A DNA stretch of 64,000 nt from Cytophagaceae bacterium (GCA_027488335.1 JAIYBU010000039.1:1-64000), one strand, 5' to 3'; positions 28,315 through 37,823 are shown, numbered from the stretch's first letter. Notes: generated from the sequence alone by a model not told the origin. Numbers and translations are program-made.

Positions 28315-29040
28315 CTACAAGAATCTCTTTTCTATCTCCTTCAACGTAACACGACCTTCATAAATAGCTTTACCTACGATTACGCCAAAGATATTGAGTT
28401 CGGCCAAATCTTCGAGGTCTTGCATTGAACTCACGCCACCACTCGCAATTACTTGTAAATCAGGAAATTGCCCTTGCATTTTTTTGTATAAATCAACCGA
28501 AGGGCCTTGCAAAAGTCCATCTTTGGCTACATCGGTGCTGATGGTATATTTTACGCCTTTGGCAATCCATTCTCCGATAAAATCATACACCCAAACGCCC
28601 GAATCTTCTTCCCAACCACTTACCGCAATTTTTTCGTTGCGAGCATCAGCTCCTAAAATGATTGATTCGCTCCCAAAACGTTTGAGCCATTCTTCAAATA
28701 ATACTGGATTTTTGATGGCGATGCTTCCACCCGTAACTTGCTTTGCTCCGCAATCAAAAGCCAAGCGAATATCGTCATCCGATTGCACACCTCCGCCAAA
28801 ATCAATGTGAAGATTGGTTGTTGAAGCAATGGTTTCGAGAACTTTGGCGTTGGTGATTTTTTTATTTTTCGCTCCATCTAAATCAACCAAATGAAGGCGT
28901 TTGATGCCCGCATCTTCAAACATTTTGGCTACTTCGACTGGATTTTCGTTGTAAGTTTTTTTCTGAGAATAATCACCTTGTGTAAGCCTTACGCATTTAC
29001 CGTCGATGATGTCAATGGCTGGAATGATTTGAAAATTCAT
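28315..29040 (-). CDS. hisA: 1-(5-phosphoribosyl)-5-[(5-phosphoribosylamino)methylideneamino]imidazole-4-carboxamide isomerase
   Basis: MNFQIIPAIDIIDGKCVRLTQGDYSQKKTY..., IDFGGGVQSDDDI, VIASGGVSSMQDL. The track start at 29061 is upstream; MNFQ at 29040 is more likely. Confidence 0.97.
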   Translation of the reverse strand: MNFQIIPAIDIIDGKCVRLTQGDYSQKKTYNENPVEVAKMFEDAGIKRLHLVDLDGAKNKKITNAKVLETIASTTNLHIDFGGGVQSDDDIRLAFDCGAKQVTGGSIAIKNPVLFEEWLKRFGSESIILGADARNEKIAVSGWEEDSGVWVYDFIGEWIAKGVKYTISTDVAKDGLLQGPSVDLYKKMQGQFPDLQVIASGGVSSMQDLEDLAELNIFGVIVGKAIYEGRVTLKEIEKRFL

Positions 29041-29789
29041 GAGATTACGTCTAATGCACAAAATTTTAATTGTTGTTCTAATTCTTTAAATTCATCATCC
29101 CATAAATCGTTTTTAATCAATAGGTTTTTGATGATTTCATAATCATTATCGTGAAGAATATAAGATGCAACTACTGAACTATATTCTGCTTTTGGGGTGC
29201 CTTCGTGGAATAAATTCCTTAATTTTCTTATAATTTTATTCTTTTTGACGGTTGTCTTATTTGTTGAATCATCATATTCTTCTAAATCTTTGCTTATTTC
29301 TTCTAAGCGTTCAACAGCATAGTTCCCGATTTCAAATCGTTTGTTTACCCACAAATTAGTATCGTTCAAATTTAAAACTTCTATCGTTGTGTTACCAATT
29401 TCATCTTTACCTTTGAAACGATACGCCCTGAATGCCAAATGCTTCTTAGGGTCATCGAAGCGTGGGTTGATTATGGGTTCGATTTTGGTATCATGGTCTA
29501 ACTTTGCTTTATTTACAGCAGAAGAAATAGGTAGAAGGTTTTCCCATTTTAGAACTTCATCAGGATAAATAGATTTTGGATAAAAATGCTCTACTTCAAG
29601 ATATTTGCCTTCTTCAACTAACTTACACTCCGAAAAACAGCATTTTCCCTCTGACATAGCCAAAAGTTGTTTACTGATATATTCTTTTTTCCAAACAGCT
29701 TTATCGGTTAACTTAAATTCTTCCGTCAACTGTTCAATCAATTCGTCTGTAAGTTCAGTAGGAGCGGGTAAGTCTTTAATTTTTATCAT
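29037..29789 (-). CDS. ptuB: HNH-type nuclease, PtuB-like (Septu-type / TIGR02646-like)
   Basis: GKCCFSECKLVEEGKYLEVEHFYPKSIYPDEVLKWENLLPISSAVNKAKLDHDT (HNH with EHFYPKS core); partner of upstream AAA ATPase with 4-nt ATGA overlap. Confidence 0.75.
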   Translation of the reverse strand: MIKIKDLPAPTELTDELIEQLTEEFKLTDKAVWKKEYISKQLLAMSEGKCCFSECKLVEEGKYLEVEHFYPKSIYPDEVLKWENLLPISSAVNKAKLDHDTKIEPIINPRFDDPKKHLAFRAYRFKGKDEIGNTTIEVLNLNDTNLWVNKRFEIGNYAVERLEEISKDLEEYDDSTNKTTVKKNKIIRKLRNLFHEGTPKAEYSSVVASYILHDNDYEIIKNLLIKNDLWDDEFKELEQQLKFCALDVIS

Positions 29790-31024
29790 GCAAAAGTCGA
29801 AGCAGGTAAAGGTGCAATTGAGCCAAGTTGAAGTTTTAGTAATTTTCGCTGACTGCTTGTTGGATGTAAGATTTTATTCAACTCATCAAAAGCGGACTTT
29901 GCTTTTTTATAATTTTCTTCATCTATTCCTGTCTCAAATTGTTTCAGGAAACTTAAATAAGTATCCGAAAGCGTTTTTTCTCCTAAACCCATCAAATCTT
30001 GAAGAATTTCCTCAACTGTCCAGCCTTGAAAAGTGCCAAATTCTTGCCTGATGTGGGTGTTTTCTTTGTCTTTTTCTAAGATAATTAAGTTTACATCTTC
30101 GGCAGACTGGACAATGAGCGGGCTATGAGCCGTTACGATAAACTGTACATTTGGAAAAACCCCACTTAGATATTTAATGATTTTTCGTTGCCAATCTGGG
30201 TGCAAATGCAAGTCTATTTCATCAACTAAACAAATTGCAGCACCGTGTAGTGGGTTTTCTAATTTATGGAAACGCTCAAACATTTTTTTTGCTAAATCAA
30301 CCACCCAAACCATTGTAGATTGATAACCATATCCGAGTTCACGTAAACGAACTTTTCCATAATCAGTATGAAAAAGAGCATAATTTTGAACTGTGTTTTC
30401 TTTTGTCTCGGAAATAAGCTCTATTTCATGAACATCGGGTAGCAAATCACTCGTTAGTATTTCTTTAACTTTGCTAAGCAACTTTTGAGAGTTTTTATCT
30501 CCTTTAGAAGCAACCAAATCTAACTGAAATAACCATTCTTCTGGATTTGTGTATCTTACATCATCTTGGAAAATGCCGTCTAAGTATTCTTTTTCTATTT
30601 CAACATTTGAAAGATTTGTTTCAGAGATTTTCCGAGAAATGCCGTAACCAAAAAACAATAAGTTGTTTATAAAATAATCATCACCATAAGGTGTTGCAGC
30701 AGAAAGGTACATTTTATTGTTTTCACCTCTGATACTCCAAACTACGCCAGATATAAATCTATTGAAAGAAGAGTTTATCAGAAAACTACTTTTTAATTCT
30801 TTGAAAATTGTTCCTTTAGGATAGTAGTACTCGTTTCCTTTTCTTAAATCTAAAGATGCTAATATTTTTAAAATTGTAGTTTTTCCAGTATTATTATTTC
30901 CTAAAATAACATTCCATTGTTGAGGTTCTCCATTAGGTTTGGCAAAAGAAATTTTGTGTGTTCCTTTAAAACACTTTACGTCAGTAATTTTAACTTCTTC
31001 AAAATAAACCCCGTCTTTTGTCAT
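29786..31024 (-). CDS. ptuA: AAA-family ATPase, PtuA-like (Septu-type)
   Basis: Walker A ILGNNNTGKTTILKILASL, Walker B AAICLVDEIDLHLHPDWQ, VQFIVTAHSPLIVQSAEDVNLIIL; C-terminal helical region; paired with HNH gene. Confidence 0.78.
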   Translation of the reverse strand: MTKDGVYFEEVKITDVKCFKGTHKISFAKPNGEPQQWNVILGNNNTGKTTILKILASLDLRKGNEYYYPKGTIFKELKSSFLINSSFNRFISGVVWSIRGENNKMYLSAATPYGDDYFINNLLFFGYGISRKISETNLSNVEIEKEYLDGIFQDDVRYTNPEEWLFQLDLVASKGDKNSQKLLSKVKEILTSDLLPDVHEIELISETKENTVQNYALFHTDYGKVRLRELGYGYQSTMVWVVDLAKKMFERFHKLENPLHGAAICLVDEIDLHLHPDWQRKIIKYLSGVFPNVQFIVTAHSPLIVQSAEDVNLIILEKDKENTHIRQEFGTFQGWTVEEILQDLMGLGEKTLSDTYLSFLKQFETGIDEENYKKAKSAFDELNKILHPTSSQRKLLKLQLGSIAPLPASTFA

Positions 31025-31060
31025 TTTTGAGTATGATTATTGGGTAAAGATAACTAAAAA

Positions 31061-31651
31061 TCAAATCTCCAAGAAATTCTTAAAAATCTGTTCGCCTACG
31101 TCACCGCTGATTTCGGAGTGAAACTGTGCTGCAAAGAAATTGTCTCGCTGCAACATCGCCGAATATTCCAAAATATAATCCGTTTTGGCTACCGTATAAT
31201 CGCAAAGTGGAGCATAATATCCGTGATTATAATAGACATATTCGCTTTCTCGCAAACCTTTCAAAAGCGGATTTGGCTGGTCGGCTGTAATATTATTCCA
31301 ACCTGTTTGTGGAACTTTAAAGCCTTTTACTCTCGGAAATTTTAAGATTGGAATATCAAAAACTCCCAAACATTCGGTATTATTTTCTTCGGATGATTGG
31401 CAAAGAAGCTGCATTCCTACGCACGTTCCGAGAAATGGTTGTTTAAGCGTTGGAATTACTTTATCCAAACCGTTTTCTCGTAAACTTTTCATGGCAGTTG
31501 AAGCCTCGCCTACACCTGGGAAAATGATTCGTTCGGCAGAGCGAATCACCTCTGCATTATCAGAAAGCTCATAGCTTGCACCGATACGCTCAAGGGCATA
31601 CATAACCGATTGTACATTGCCTGCGTTATATTTGATAATTACTACTTTCAA
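31061..31651 (-). CDS. hisH: Imidazole glycerol phosphate synthase glutaminase subunit
   Basis: MKVVIIKYNAGNVQSVMYALERIGA..., PFLGTCVGMQLLCQ (catalytic Cys), FFAAQFHSEISGDVGEQIFKNFL. Confidence 0.97.
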   Translation of the reverse strand: MKVVIIKYNAGNVQSVMYALERIGASYELSDNAEVIRSAERIIFPGVGEASTAMKSLRENGLDKVIPTLKQPFLGTCVGMQLLCQSSEENNTECLGVFDIPILKFPRVKGFKVPQTGWNNITADQPNPLLKGLRESEYVYYNHGYYAPLCDYTVAKTDYILEYSAMLQRDNFFAAQFHSEISGDVGEQIFKNFLEI

Positions 31652-31670
31652 AATCGAATGAGTGAATGAG

Positions 31671-31869
31671 TGAATGATAGAACGAGTGCCGCAGTGGAGC
31701 TGAATATTAAGTCAACTTCACACTTTCTTAAGATTATACAAATCTAAACTTATCGGTAGATAAAATGCTATTTTTATTAAAAAAGCCATACTTTATCTTT
31801 ATTTTGTTTAATATATTGTTGTTTTTTCAAAAATATTCAGCTCCACTACGGTACTCGTTCTATCATTCA
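31671..31869. repeat. 199-bp segment bounded by 38-bp inverted arms (MITE-like or inverted duplication)
   Basis: 31671-31708 TGAATGATAGAACGAGTGCCGCAGTGGAGCTGAATATT versus the reverse complement of 31832-31869, TGAATGATAGAACGAGTACCGTAGTGGAGCTGAATATT: 36/38 identical. Confidence 0.85.
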
Positions 31870-31923
31870 TTGTATCTCATTTGCTCATTGGTTATCTTGC
31901 AACGAAATTTCACCACCCAAAAC

Positions 31924-33285
31924 ATGAATTGGCAAACTCTTTTCTCTAATAAACGACTCGGTGCCGAACACCGCAACGCCCACGAAAATTTCCGCACTGA
32001 CTATATGCGAGATTACGACCGATTGATTTTTTCGTCGCAGTTTCGTCGTTTGCAAAACAAGACCCAAGTGTTTCCATTGCCTGGAGCTGTTTTTGTACAT
32101 AATCGCCTGACTCACAGTTTAGAAGTGGCATCGGTTGGACGCTCGCTCGGGAAAGCAATTGGCGAAAAAATCGTTGAAAAATACGAAAGTGAACTGAACC
32201 AAGAGGCTATAGAGTTTTATAAATTTGAACTTTCGGCGGTGGTCATGACGGCCTGTATTGCTCACGATATTGGTAATCCGCCTTTCGGACATTCGGGCGA
32301 AGAAGCCATTCGTACTTATTTTAGAGAATTGGAAGGTGAAAAACTCAAATTTCTGACTGAAAACCTAACTGAAAACCAATTCAACGATTTTAAATGGTTT
32401 GAAGGCAATGCCAATGCGTTTCGAATTCTGACAACAATTTTTAATCAAAGTAATCTTAATCTTACTTACGCAACTTTGGCTTCTATCATTAAATATCCTG
32501 CCGATTCGACGAGTGGATTTAAGAAGAAAAGTTTTATTTCGGCCAAAAAATCGGGCTTTTTTGATGCCGAAAGTGAGTTTTATCAACGAATTGCAACCGA
32601 ACTGAATATCAATGCTTTGAATGACGAAAAAACAGTTTTTGCTCGCCATCCGTTTGTGTTTTTGGTAGAAGCAGCCGATGATATTTGTTACCGAATCATC
32701 GACCTCGAAGATGCTCACCGACTCAATATTATTTCGATTCAAGAAGCACGAGATTTGCTCGAACCTTTCTTTGAAGATAGAGCAGGAAAAAGGCCGATTA
32801 AAGAATTGGTTGATGATGTGGAAGATGATAAGCAGAAACTTTCTTTTTTGCGAGCTATGCTCATCGGAAAATTAGTAGCAAAATGCACCGAAATTTTCTT
32901 TGAATACGAAGTCCAATTACTCGATGGCTCACTCAATAAGCCTTTGATTGACCTTTTAGATGAAAAAACTACTTCTTTAATCAAAAAAATAGATGAAATT
33001 TCGGTCAAGAAGATTTACAACGACAAGTCGGTGATTGAAATCGAAATTGCAGGTTATCATATTATTGGTGGATTATTGAAGGAATTTGTCTCGGCCGTTT
33101 TACAGCCCGACACGGCCAAATCACGAAAATTATTGCAGTTGATTCCGAGCCAATACGGTATTACGAAGGGCGGCGATGTTTACCAGAATATTCTTGCGGT
33201 AGTTGATTTTATATCGGGCATGACCGATTTGTTTGCCATTGACCTTTATCGAAAAATTACAGGGATTCAGATTCCGCAGTTGTAG
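31924..33285 (+). CDS. dgt: Deoxyguanosinetriphosphate triphosphohydrolase (HD domain)
   Basis: MNWQTLFSNKRLGAEHRN...DYDRLIFSSQFRRLQNKTQVFPLPGAVFVHNRLTHSLEVASVGRSLG, ACIAHDIGNPPFGHSGEEAI. The track start at 31765 would make the inverted arm coding; Met at 31924 is preferred. Confidence 0.93.
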   Translation: MNWQTLFSNKRLGAEHRNAHENFRTDYMRDYDRLIFSSQFRRLQNKTQVFPLPGAVFVHNRLTHSLEVASVGRSLGKAIGEKIVEKYESELNQEAIEFYKFELSAVVMTACIAHDIGNPPFGHSGEEAIRTYFRELEGEKLKFLTENLTENQFNDFKWFEGNANAFRILTTIFNQSNLNLTYATLASIIKYPADSTSGFKKKSFISAKKSGFFDAESEFYQRIATELNINALNDEKTVFARHPFVFLVEAADDICYRIIDLEDAHRLNIISIQEARDLLEPFFEDRAGKRPIKELVDDVEDDKQKLSFLRAMLIGKLVAKCTEIFFEYEVQLLDGSLNKPLIDLLDEKTTSLIKKIDEISVKKIYNDKSVIEIEIAGYHIIGGLLKEFVSAVLQPDTAKSRKLLQLIPSQYGITKGGDVYQNILAVVDFISGMTDLFAIDLYRKITGIQIPQL

Positions 33286-33426
33286 AATAGTCCACGGTCT
33301 TCTGTCGATAGTCCGGCTATTTGCGATGAACTAAGTGTGCCATACTTACTTCGCAATTTATAAAATTAAGGAACTTCAAAAGCGAAAAAAACTGTTGTTT
33401 TTATATCAAACAAGAAAATTACCCGA

Positions 33427-34677
33427 ATGAAGCAAACCAAAGACCCTTACGCAGCCCTCCGTTTTCCCGAATTTAGGTATTTTATTTCGGCTCAATTTCT
33501 GTTTACGGTTGCGGTTTTGGTACAAGAAGTTGTCATCAGTTTTTATTTGTACGAAATCACCCACGACCCACTTTCATTGGGTTTAATTGGGCTTTTTGAG
33601 GCAATTCCATACATTTCTTTGGCACTTTTTGGGGGATATTTTGCCGACCGAGGCGATAAAAAACGCATTATTCAGATTTGTTATGGTGTTATTGTGCTTT
33701 GTTCTTTCTTGCTCCTTTGGGTTACTTATCCAACGGCTAATCATTCGTTTGATATTGCTCAAATAAAATTTGTTGTCTATCTGACTGTCTTCATATTAGG
33801 CATTGCCCGTGGGTTTTATGGCCCATCTTGGTCATCGCTCAAACCTTTTTTGGTTCCCGCCGAACATTATCCAAATTCTGCTTCGTGGAGCAGCCAATTT
33901 TGGCAATCGGGTATGATTTTAGGGCCAGCATCAGCGGGTTTTTTATATAGTTGGTTAGGCTTAACTAACACACTTATTTTGGTAATCGTTTTGTTTGCTA
34001 TCGCTTTTGTTTTAGTAAGTCTGATTTCTAAAAAGCCTATTCAGCAGTCGGCTACTCATCAAAATGTATTTCAGAGTTTGAAAGAAGGAATTGATTTTGT
34101 ACGTAAAAATCGAATTTTATTTTACGCCATTTTACTTGATATGTTTTCGGTACTTTTTGGTGGTGTAATCGCTATTTTACCAGTTTTTGCCAAAGATGTG
34201 CTACACGTTGGTGCTGAAGGGTTAGGCATTTTGCGAGCCGCCCCAGGTATTGGTGCCGTACTGACAATGCTCGGAACTGCCTATTTTCCGCCAACTCGCC
34301 AAGCATGGCGAAATATGCTTATCGGTGTGGCTGGCTTCGGCGTAGCAACGATAGTTTTTGCACTTTCTACCAACTTTTGGTTGTCGGCAGGGGCTTTATT
34401 CCTAACTGGGGCTTTCGATAGTATCAGCGTAATTGTGCGTCAGACAATCTTGCAGGTACTACCACCCGACGAAATGCGTGGGCGTGTGAGTGGCGTAAAC
34501 GGTATTTTTGTGAGTTGTTCCAACGAACTCGGTGCTTTTGAATCGGGTTTGGCTGCCAAGTTTTTTGGAGCGGTTCCTTCGGTGATTTTCGGGGGGGTAA
34601 TGACCTTAGTCTTTGCAACAATTATCTTCTTCCGTTCGGGCGACCTTTTTGATGTTAAATTGGAGAAGAAAGCATAG
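33427..34677 (+). CDS. MFS transporter
   Basis: Multiple TM segments, MFS loop FGGYFADRGDKKRIIQICY, LPPDEMRGRVSGVNGIFVSCSNELGAFESG. Confidence 0.92.
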   Translation: MKQTKDPYAALRFPEFRYFISAQFLFTVAVLVQEVVISFYLYEITHDPLSLGLIGLFEAIPYISLALFGGYFADRGDKKRIIQICYGVIVLCSFLLLWVTYPTANHSFDIAQIKFVVYLTVFILGIARGFYGPSWSSLKPFLVPAEHYPNSASWSSQFWQSGMILGPASAGFLYSWLGLTNTLILVIVLFAIAFVLVSLISKKPIQQSATHQNVFQSLKEGIDFVRKNRILFYAILLDMFSVLFGGVIAILPVFAKDVLHVGAEGLGILRAAPGIGAVLTMLGTAYFPPTRQAWRNMLIGVAGFGVATIVFALSTNFWLSAGALFLTGAFDSISVIVRQTILQVLPPDEMRGRVSGVNGIFVSCSNELGAFESGLAAKFFGAVPSVIFGGVMTLVFATIIFFRSGDLFDVKLEKKA

Positions 34678-34846
34678 ATTAAATGAAAGGTTTAATCAAA
34701 ATTTGCCGAATCAATTCGGCAAATAAAACTCATATCCTTTGTTATTTTATGTCGTTCAATTTATTGACTGATTTCAAGAAAATCTTCCATTTTATGTAAT
34801 TTATATCAAAAAAGTCTATTTTTGTGCAAGACGAAAAACGACTTGC

Positions 34847-36904
34847 ATGACTCAACTTTTAGCTGCTGTAAATGATTTTTTTAAGAATAAGCACATCAAA
34901 ATTGCTTTGTTGACGTTTTGTGTTTTTTCAGAAACGGTTTCTTTCGCTCAAAATCGACCTCGAACGGATATAAATTTAGATGAATTTATTCAACGAGTTT
35001 TTCCTGTTCAGCAAGAAAACATTAATTACGAAGACCTCTACGAATCGCTTTATCAGCTTTATCAAAATCCACTTAATCTAAACATATCTACTGCCGAAGA
35101 TTTAGCTTCGCTCTATGTGCTTTCACAGATTCAGATAAAAAGTATTCTCGACCACCGAGAACAAAACGGCGATTTTCTGAGCATTTACGAACTCCAAGCC
35201 GTGCAAAACCTTGATTTAGAGACGATTAATAAACTACTACCTTTTGTTGATGTAAAGTATAAATTTTCGGTCGAGGACTTGAAAAATCGCCTCACCAATG
35301 CCACCGACCATTATTTTGTGTTGCGAAACTCGCAAGTTTTAGAAAAATCAAAGGGTTTTGAAGATGGAAAATACCTCGGTTCGCCTCAACATTTATATGC
35401 TCGATACAGATTGAGCCACCCAAAAGATTTTCAAGTCGGTTTTATTGTAGAAAAAGATGCTGGCGAAAAAAATTACCTTGATTTCTATACATTTCATTTT
35501 CAACTTCGTAATAAAGGCAAACTCAAAAACGTAGTTTTGGGCGATTATCAAGCACAATTTGGGCAAGGTTTAATCCTATCGGCTGGGTTTTCGTTGGGCA
35601 AAAGTAGTGAAGCCATTGCCACTACTCGCCGCAGCAATTTGGGTGTTCGTCCTTACGGTTCGTTGCTCGAAGGAGGTTATTTTAGAGGAGCAGCCGCCAC
35701 TTATCAACTTGGTAAAATTGACTTAACGGGCTTTTATTCGTACACCAAACGAGACGCCAGCATCAGCGATGATAGTGGCGAACGAGAAGATTATTTCAGC
35801 TCGGTGCTAACAGGTGGCTACCACCGAACCGAAACTGAATTGGCTCGAAAAAATCAATTAACTGAGCAAAATATTGGCGTAAATGCTATTTTTTCATTCA
35901 AAAATGGACAAGTTGGAGCAACGTTGCTCAATACACAATTTGATGCCACGCTCCAGCGTACACCCGTTTTGTATAATAAATTTGAGTTTTCGGGAAATCA
36001 AAATTTAGTAGTAGGTACAAACGTTACTTACACTTGGCAAAACTTCAATTTCTTTGGCGAAGCGGCTCGCTCAAGTAGTGGCGGCATCGGAGCGATTGGA
36101 GGTTTTGTAGCAGCCCTCAGCCGACAAATTGAATGGGCGGTAAATATCAGAAATTTTGATAGAAATTTTCATAGTTTTTATGCCAATGCTTTGAGCGAAG
36201 GAAGTAGAAATATCAACGAACGAGGCATCTATTGGGGGCTGAAATATTCACCCAAAAAAGGCTTGACTTTCAGTGCTTTCTACGACCGTTTTCAGTTTCC
36301 GTGGCTCAGATACTTGGTCGATGCTCCTTCGGGTGGTTTCGATTATTTATTCCGAATGACCTATCAGCCGAATAAAAAAGCCTTGTTTTATGTGCAATAT
36401 CACGAAGAACACAAAGGTAAAAACTTGCCCAACAATTCGACGGTGACCGATGTAGTAGTAAACGTAATGCGACAAAGCATTTTGGCTAATTTTGAGTATT
36501 CGGTCAATAGAGTTTTCAAGACTCAAACCCGTGTACAGTTGAATACTTATCAGTATGAAACTCGTTCACAATCAAAAGGTTATGCCATTATGCAAGACCT
36601 CGAAGGCTCAATTCGTAAACTACAATTCAAAGGCCGAATAGCCTACTATAATACTGATGATTATGATTCGAGAATTTATGTGTATGAAAACGATGTACTC
36701 TACGCCGTTTCGCTGCCCGCTTATTCGGGCAAGGGCATTCGTACGTATCTGATTGCTCGTTATGGCCTTACCCGAAACCTTGATTTGTGGGTGCGTTATG
36801 CTCGTACACAACTCAATAATGTAAGTACAATCGGAAGCGGTAATGACCAAATTAATGCACCGCACCGCAGCGAAGTGAAAGCACAGATTCGGTATTCGTT
36901 TTAA
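34847..36904 (+). CDS. Helix-hairpin-helix (ComEA-like) domain protein with C-terminal outer-membrane beta-barrel-like region
   Basis: NLNISTAEDLASLYVLSQIQIKSILDHREQNGDFLSIYELQAVQNLDLETINKLLPFV (HhH pair), then alternating beta strands ending in RYSF. Confidence 0.75.
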   Translation: MTQLLAAVNDFFKNKHIKIALLTFCVFSETVSFAQNRPRTDINLDEFIQRVFPVQQENINYEDLYESLYQLYQNPLNLNISTAEDLASLYVLSQIQIKSILDHREQNGDFLSIYELQAVQNLDLETINKLLPFVDVKYKFSVEDLKNRLTNATDHYFVLRNSQVLEKSKGFEDGKYLGSPQHLYARYRLSHPKDFQVGFIVEKDAGEKNYLDFYTFHFQLRNKGKLKNVVLGDYQAQFGQGLILSAGFSLGKSSEAIATTRRSNLGVRPYGSLLEGGYFRGAAATYQLGKIDLTGFYSYTKRDASISDDSGEREDYFSSVLTGGYHRTETELARKNQLTEQNIGVNAIFSFKNGQVGATLLNTQFDATLQRTPVLYNKFEFSGNQNLVVGTNVTYTWQNFNFFGEAARSSSGGIGAIGGFVAALSRQIEWAVNIRNFDRNFHSFYANALSEGSRNINERGIYWGLKYSPKKGLTFSAFYDRFQFPWLRYLVDAPSGGFDYLFRMTYQPNKKALFYVQYHEEHKGKNLPNNSTVTDVVVNVMRQSILANFEYSVNRVFKTQTRVQLNTYQYETRSQSKGYAIMQDLEGSIRKLQFKGRIAYYNTDDYDSRIYVYENDVLYAVSLPAYSGKGIRTYLIARYGLTRNLDLWVRYARTQLNNVSTIGSGNDQINAPHRSEVKAQIRYSF

Positions 36905-36937
36905 TTGTAACACAATTTTCTAAATTGTGTTACAATT
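36903..36937. terminator. Bidirectional stem-loop between convergent genes
   Basis: Perfect 16-bp inverted repeat AATTGTAACACAATTT / AAATTGTGTTACAATT with a 3-nt loop. Confidence 0.8.
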
Positions 36938-37772
36938 GATGAAACTTTACCAAACCATCAATCGGAGATTTTAGGATTTTACCGATTTTAATCCTTTGAC
37001 TATCAGTTATTTTAGTCAATAAATCTTTGTAATAAAAAGCTACTGAACCTACAAAATTTACATTGGTTTCGTGGCACATGGGATATTTCAGAATATATTT
37101 TTGAAAGAATTGCAAAAAACAATTTTCCACTAAATCCCTACAAAAATCATCTTCGATATTATCAAATAAAAACCTTGAAAACGAAGCAAAATAACGATTT
37201 GGAAAAGGTTTATGGTACGCATTTTCGAGCACCGTCAGCCTATCCATTGCTCCGTATTGTGTTTCAAATTTTGCTCTGATTTCGAGCGGTATTTCTTTGT
37301 GTAAATAACTCAATAATAGGCTTTTGCCTAAGTGTCCGCCACTGCCTTCATCGCCCAGCCAAAAACCCAATGGTGGCACTTGAAAACCAGTTTTTTCACC
37401 ATCAAAATAGATGGAATTTGAACCCGTACCCAAAATACAAGCAATACCCGCTGTTTTTCCGCAGGCTGCTCGTGCCGCACCCATCACATCGCTTTGTGCT
37501 TCGATTTGTTGACAAGTTGGAAAAACTTTCAAAAGTGCATCTTTGATTACACCTGCTTTTTCTTCGTTGGTTACACCCGTTCCGTAATAAAAAACTTGCG
37601 TTACTTCTTTCGTGCAGAGCGGCAAAAGACTGACTTTTAGTTCGTTAGCAATCGAATCGGCATCTTGGTAATATGGATTAAACCCGACGGTTTGCGTTTG
37701 TGCAATTACGTCGTTTTGGTCTAACATTCGCCAATCGGTTTTAGTCGAGCCGCTATCTGCAATCAGAATCAT
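36930..37772 (-). CDS. BadF/BcrA-type ATPase / N-acetylglucosamine kinase-like protein
   Basis: MILIADSGSTKTDWRMLD (phosphate-1), YGTGVTNEEKAG, ACILGTGSNSIYFDG, GFWLGDEGSGGHLGKSLL. Confidence 0.9.
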   Translation of the reverse strand: MILIADSGSTKTDWRMLDQNDVIAQTQTVGFNPYYQDADSIANELKVSLLPLCTKEVTQVFYYGTGVTNEEKAGVIKDALLKVFPTCQQIEAQSDVMGAARAACGKTAGIACILGTGSNSIYFDGEKTGFQVPPLGFWLGDEGSGGHLGKSLLLSYLHKEIPLEIRAKFETQYGAMDRLTVLENAYHKPFPNRYFASFSRFLFDNIEDDFCRDLVENCFLQFFQKYILKYPMCHETNVNFVGSVAFYYKDLLTKITDSQRIKIGKILKSPIDGLVKFHQL

Positions 37773-37823
37773 GGAGAGTAGTGTTTTATTGATGATTGAG
37801 GCCGTAAATATCAGAAATGTAGG

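Noticed and set aside
28394-28810. 138-aa + strand ORF
   Set aside because: Antisense to hisA.
31765-31923. N-terminal extension of the dgt ORF in the track
   Set aside because: Hydrophobic, AT-rich extension would be encoded by the inverted-repeat arm; canonical Dgt starts at MNWQTLFSNKRLG (31924).
31924-33285. dgt as a third component of the defence module
   Set aside because: Some dGTPases act against phage, but this gene is divergent from the operon and looks like an ordinary housekeeping dgt; no direct link seen.
33286-33330. TAGTCC direct repeats after dgt
   Set aside because: Too short and only two copies; no supporting structure.
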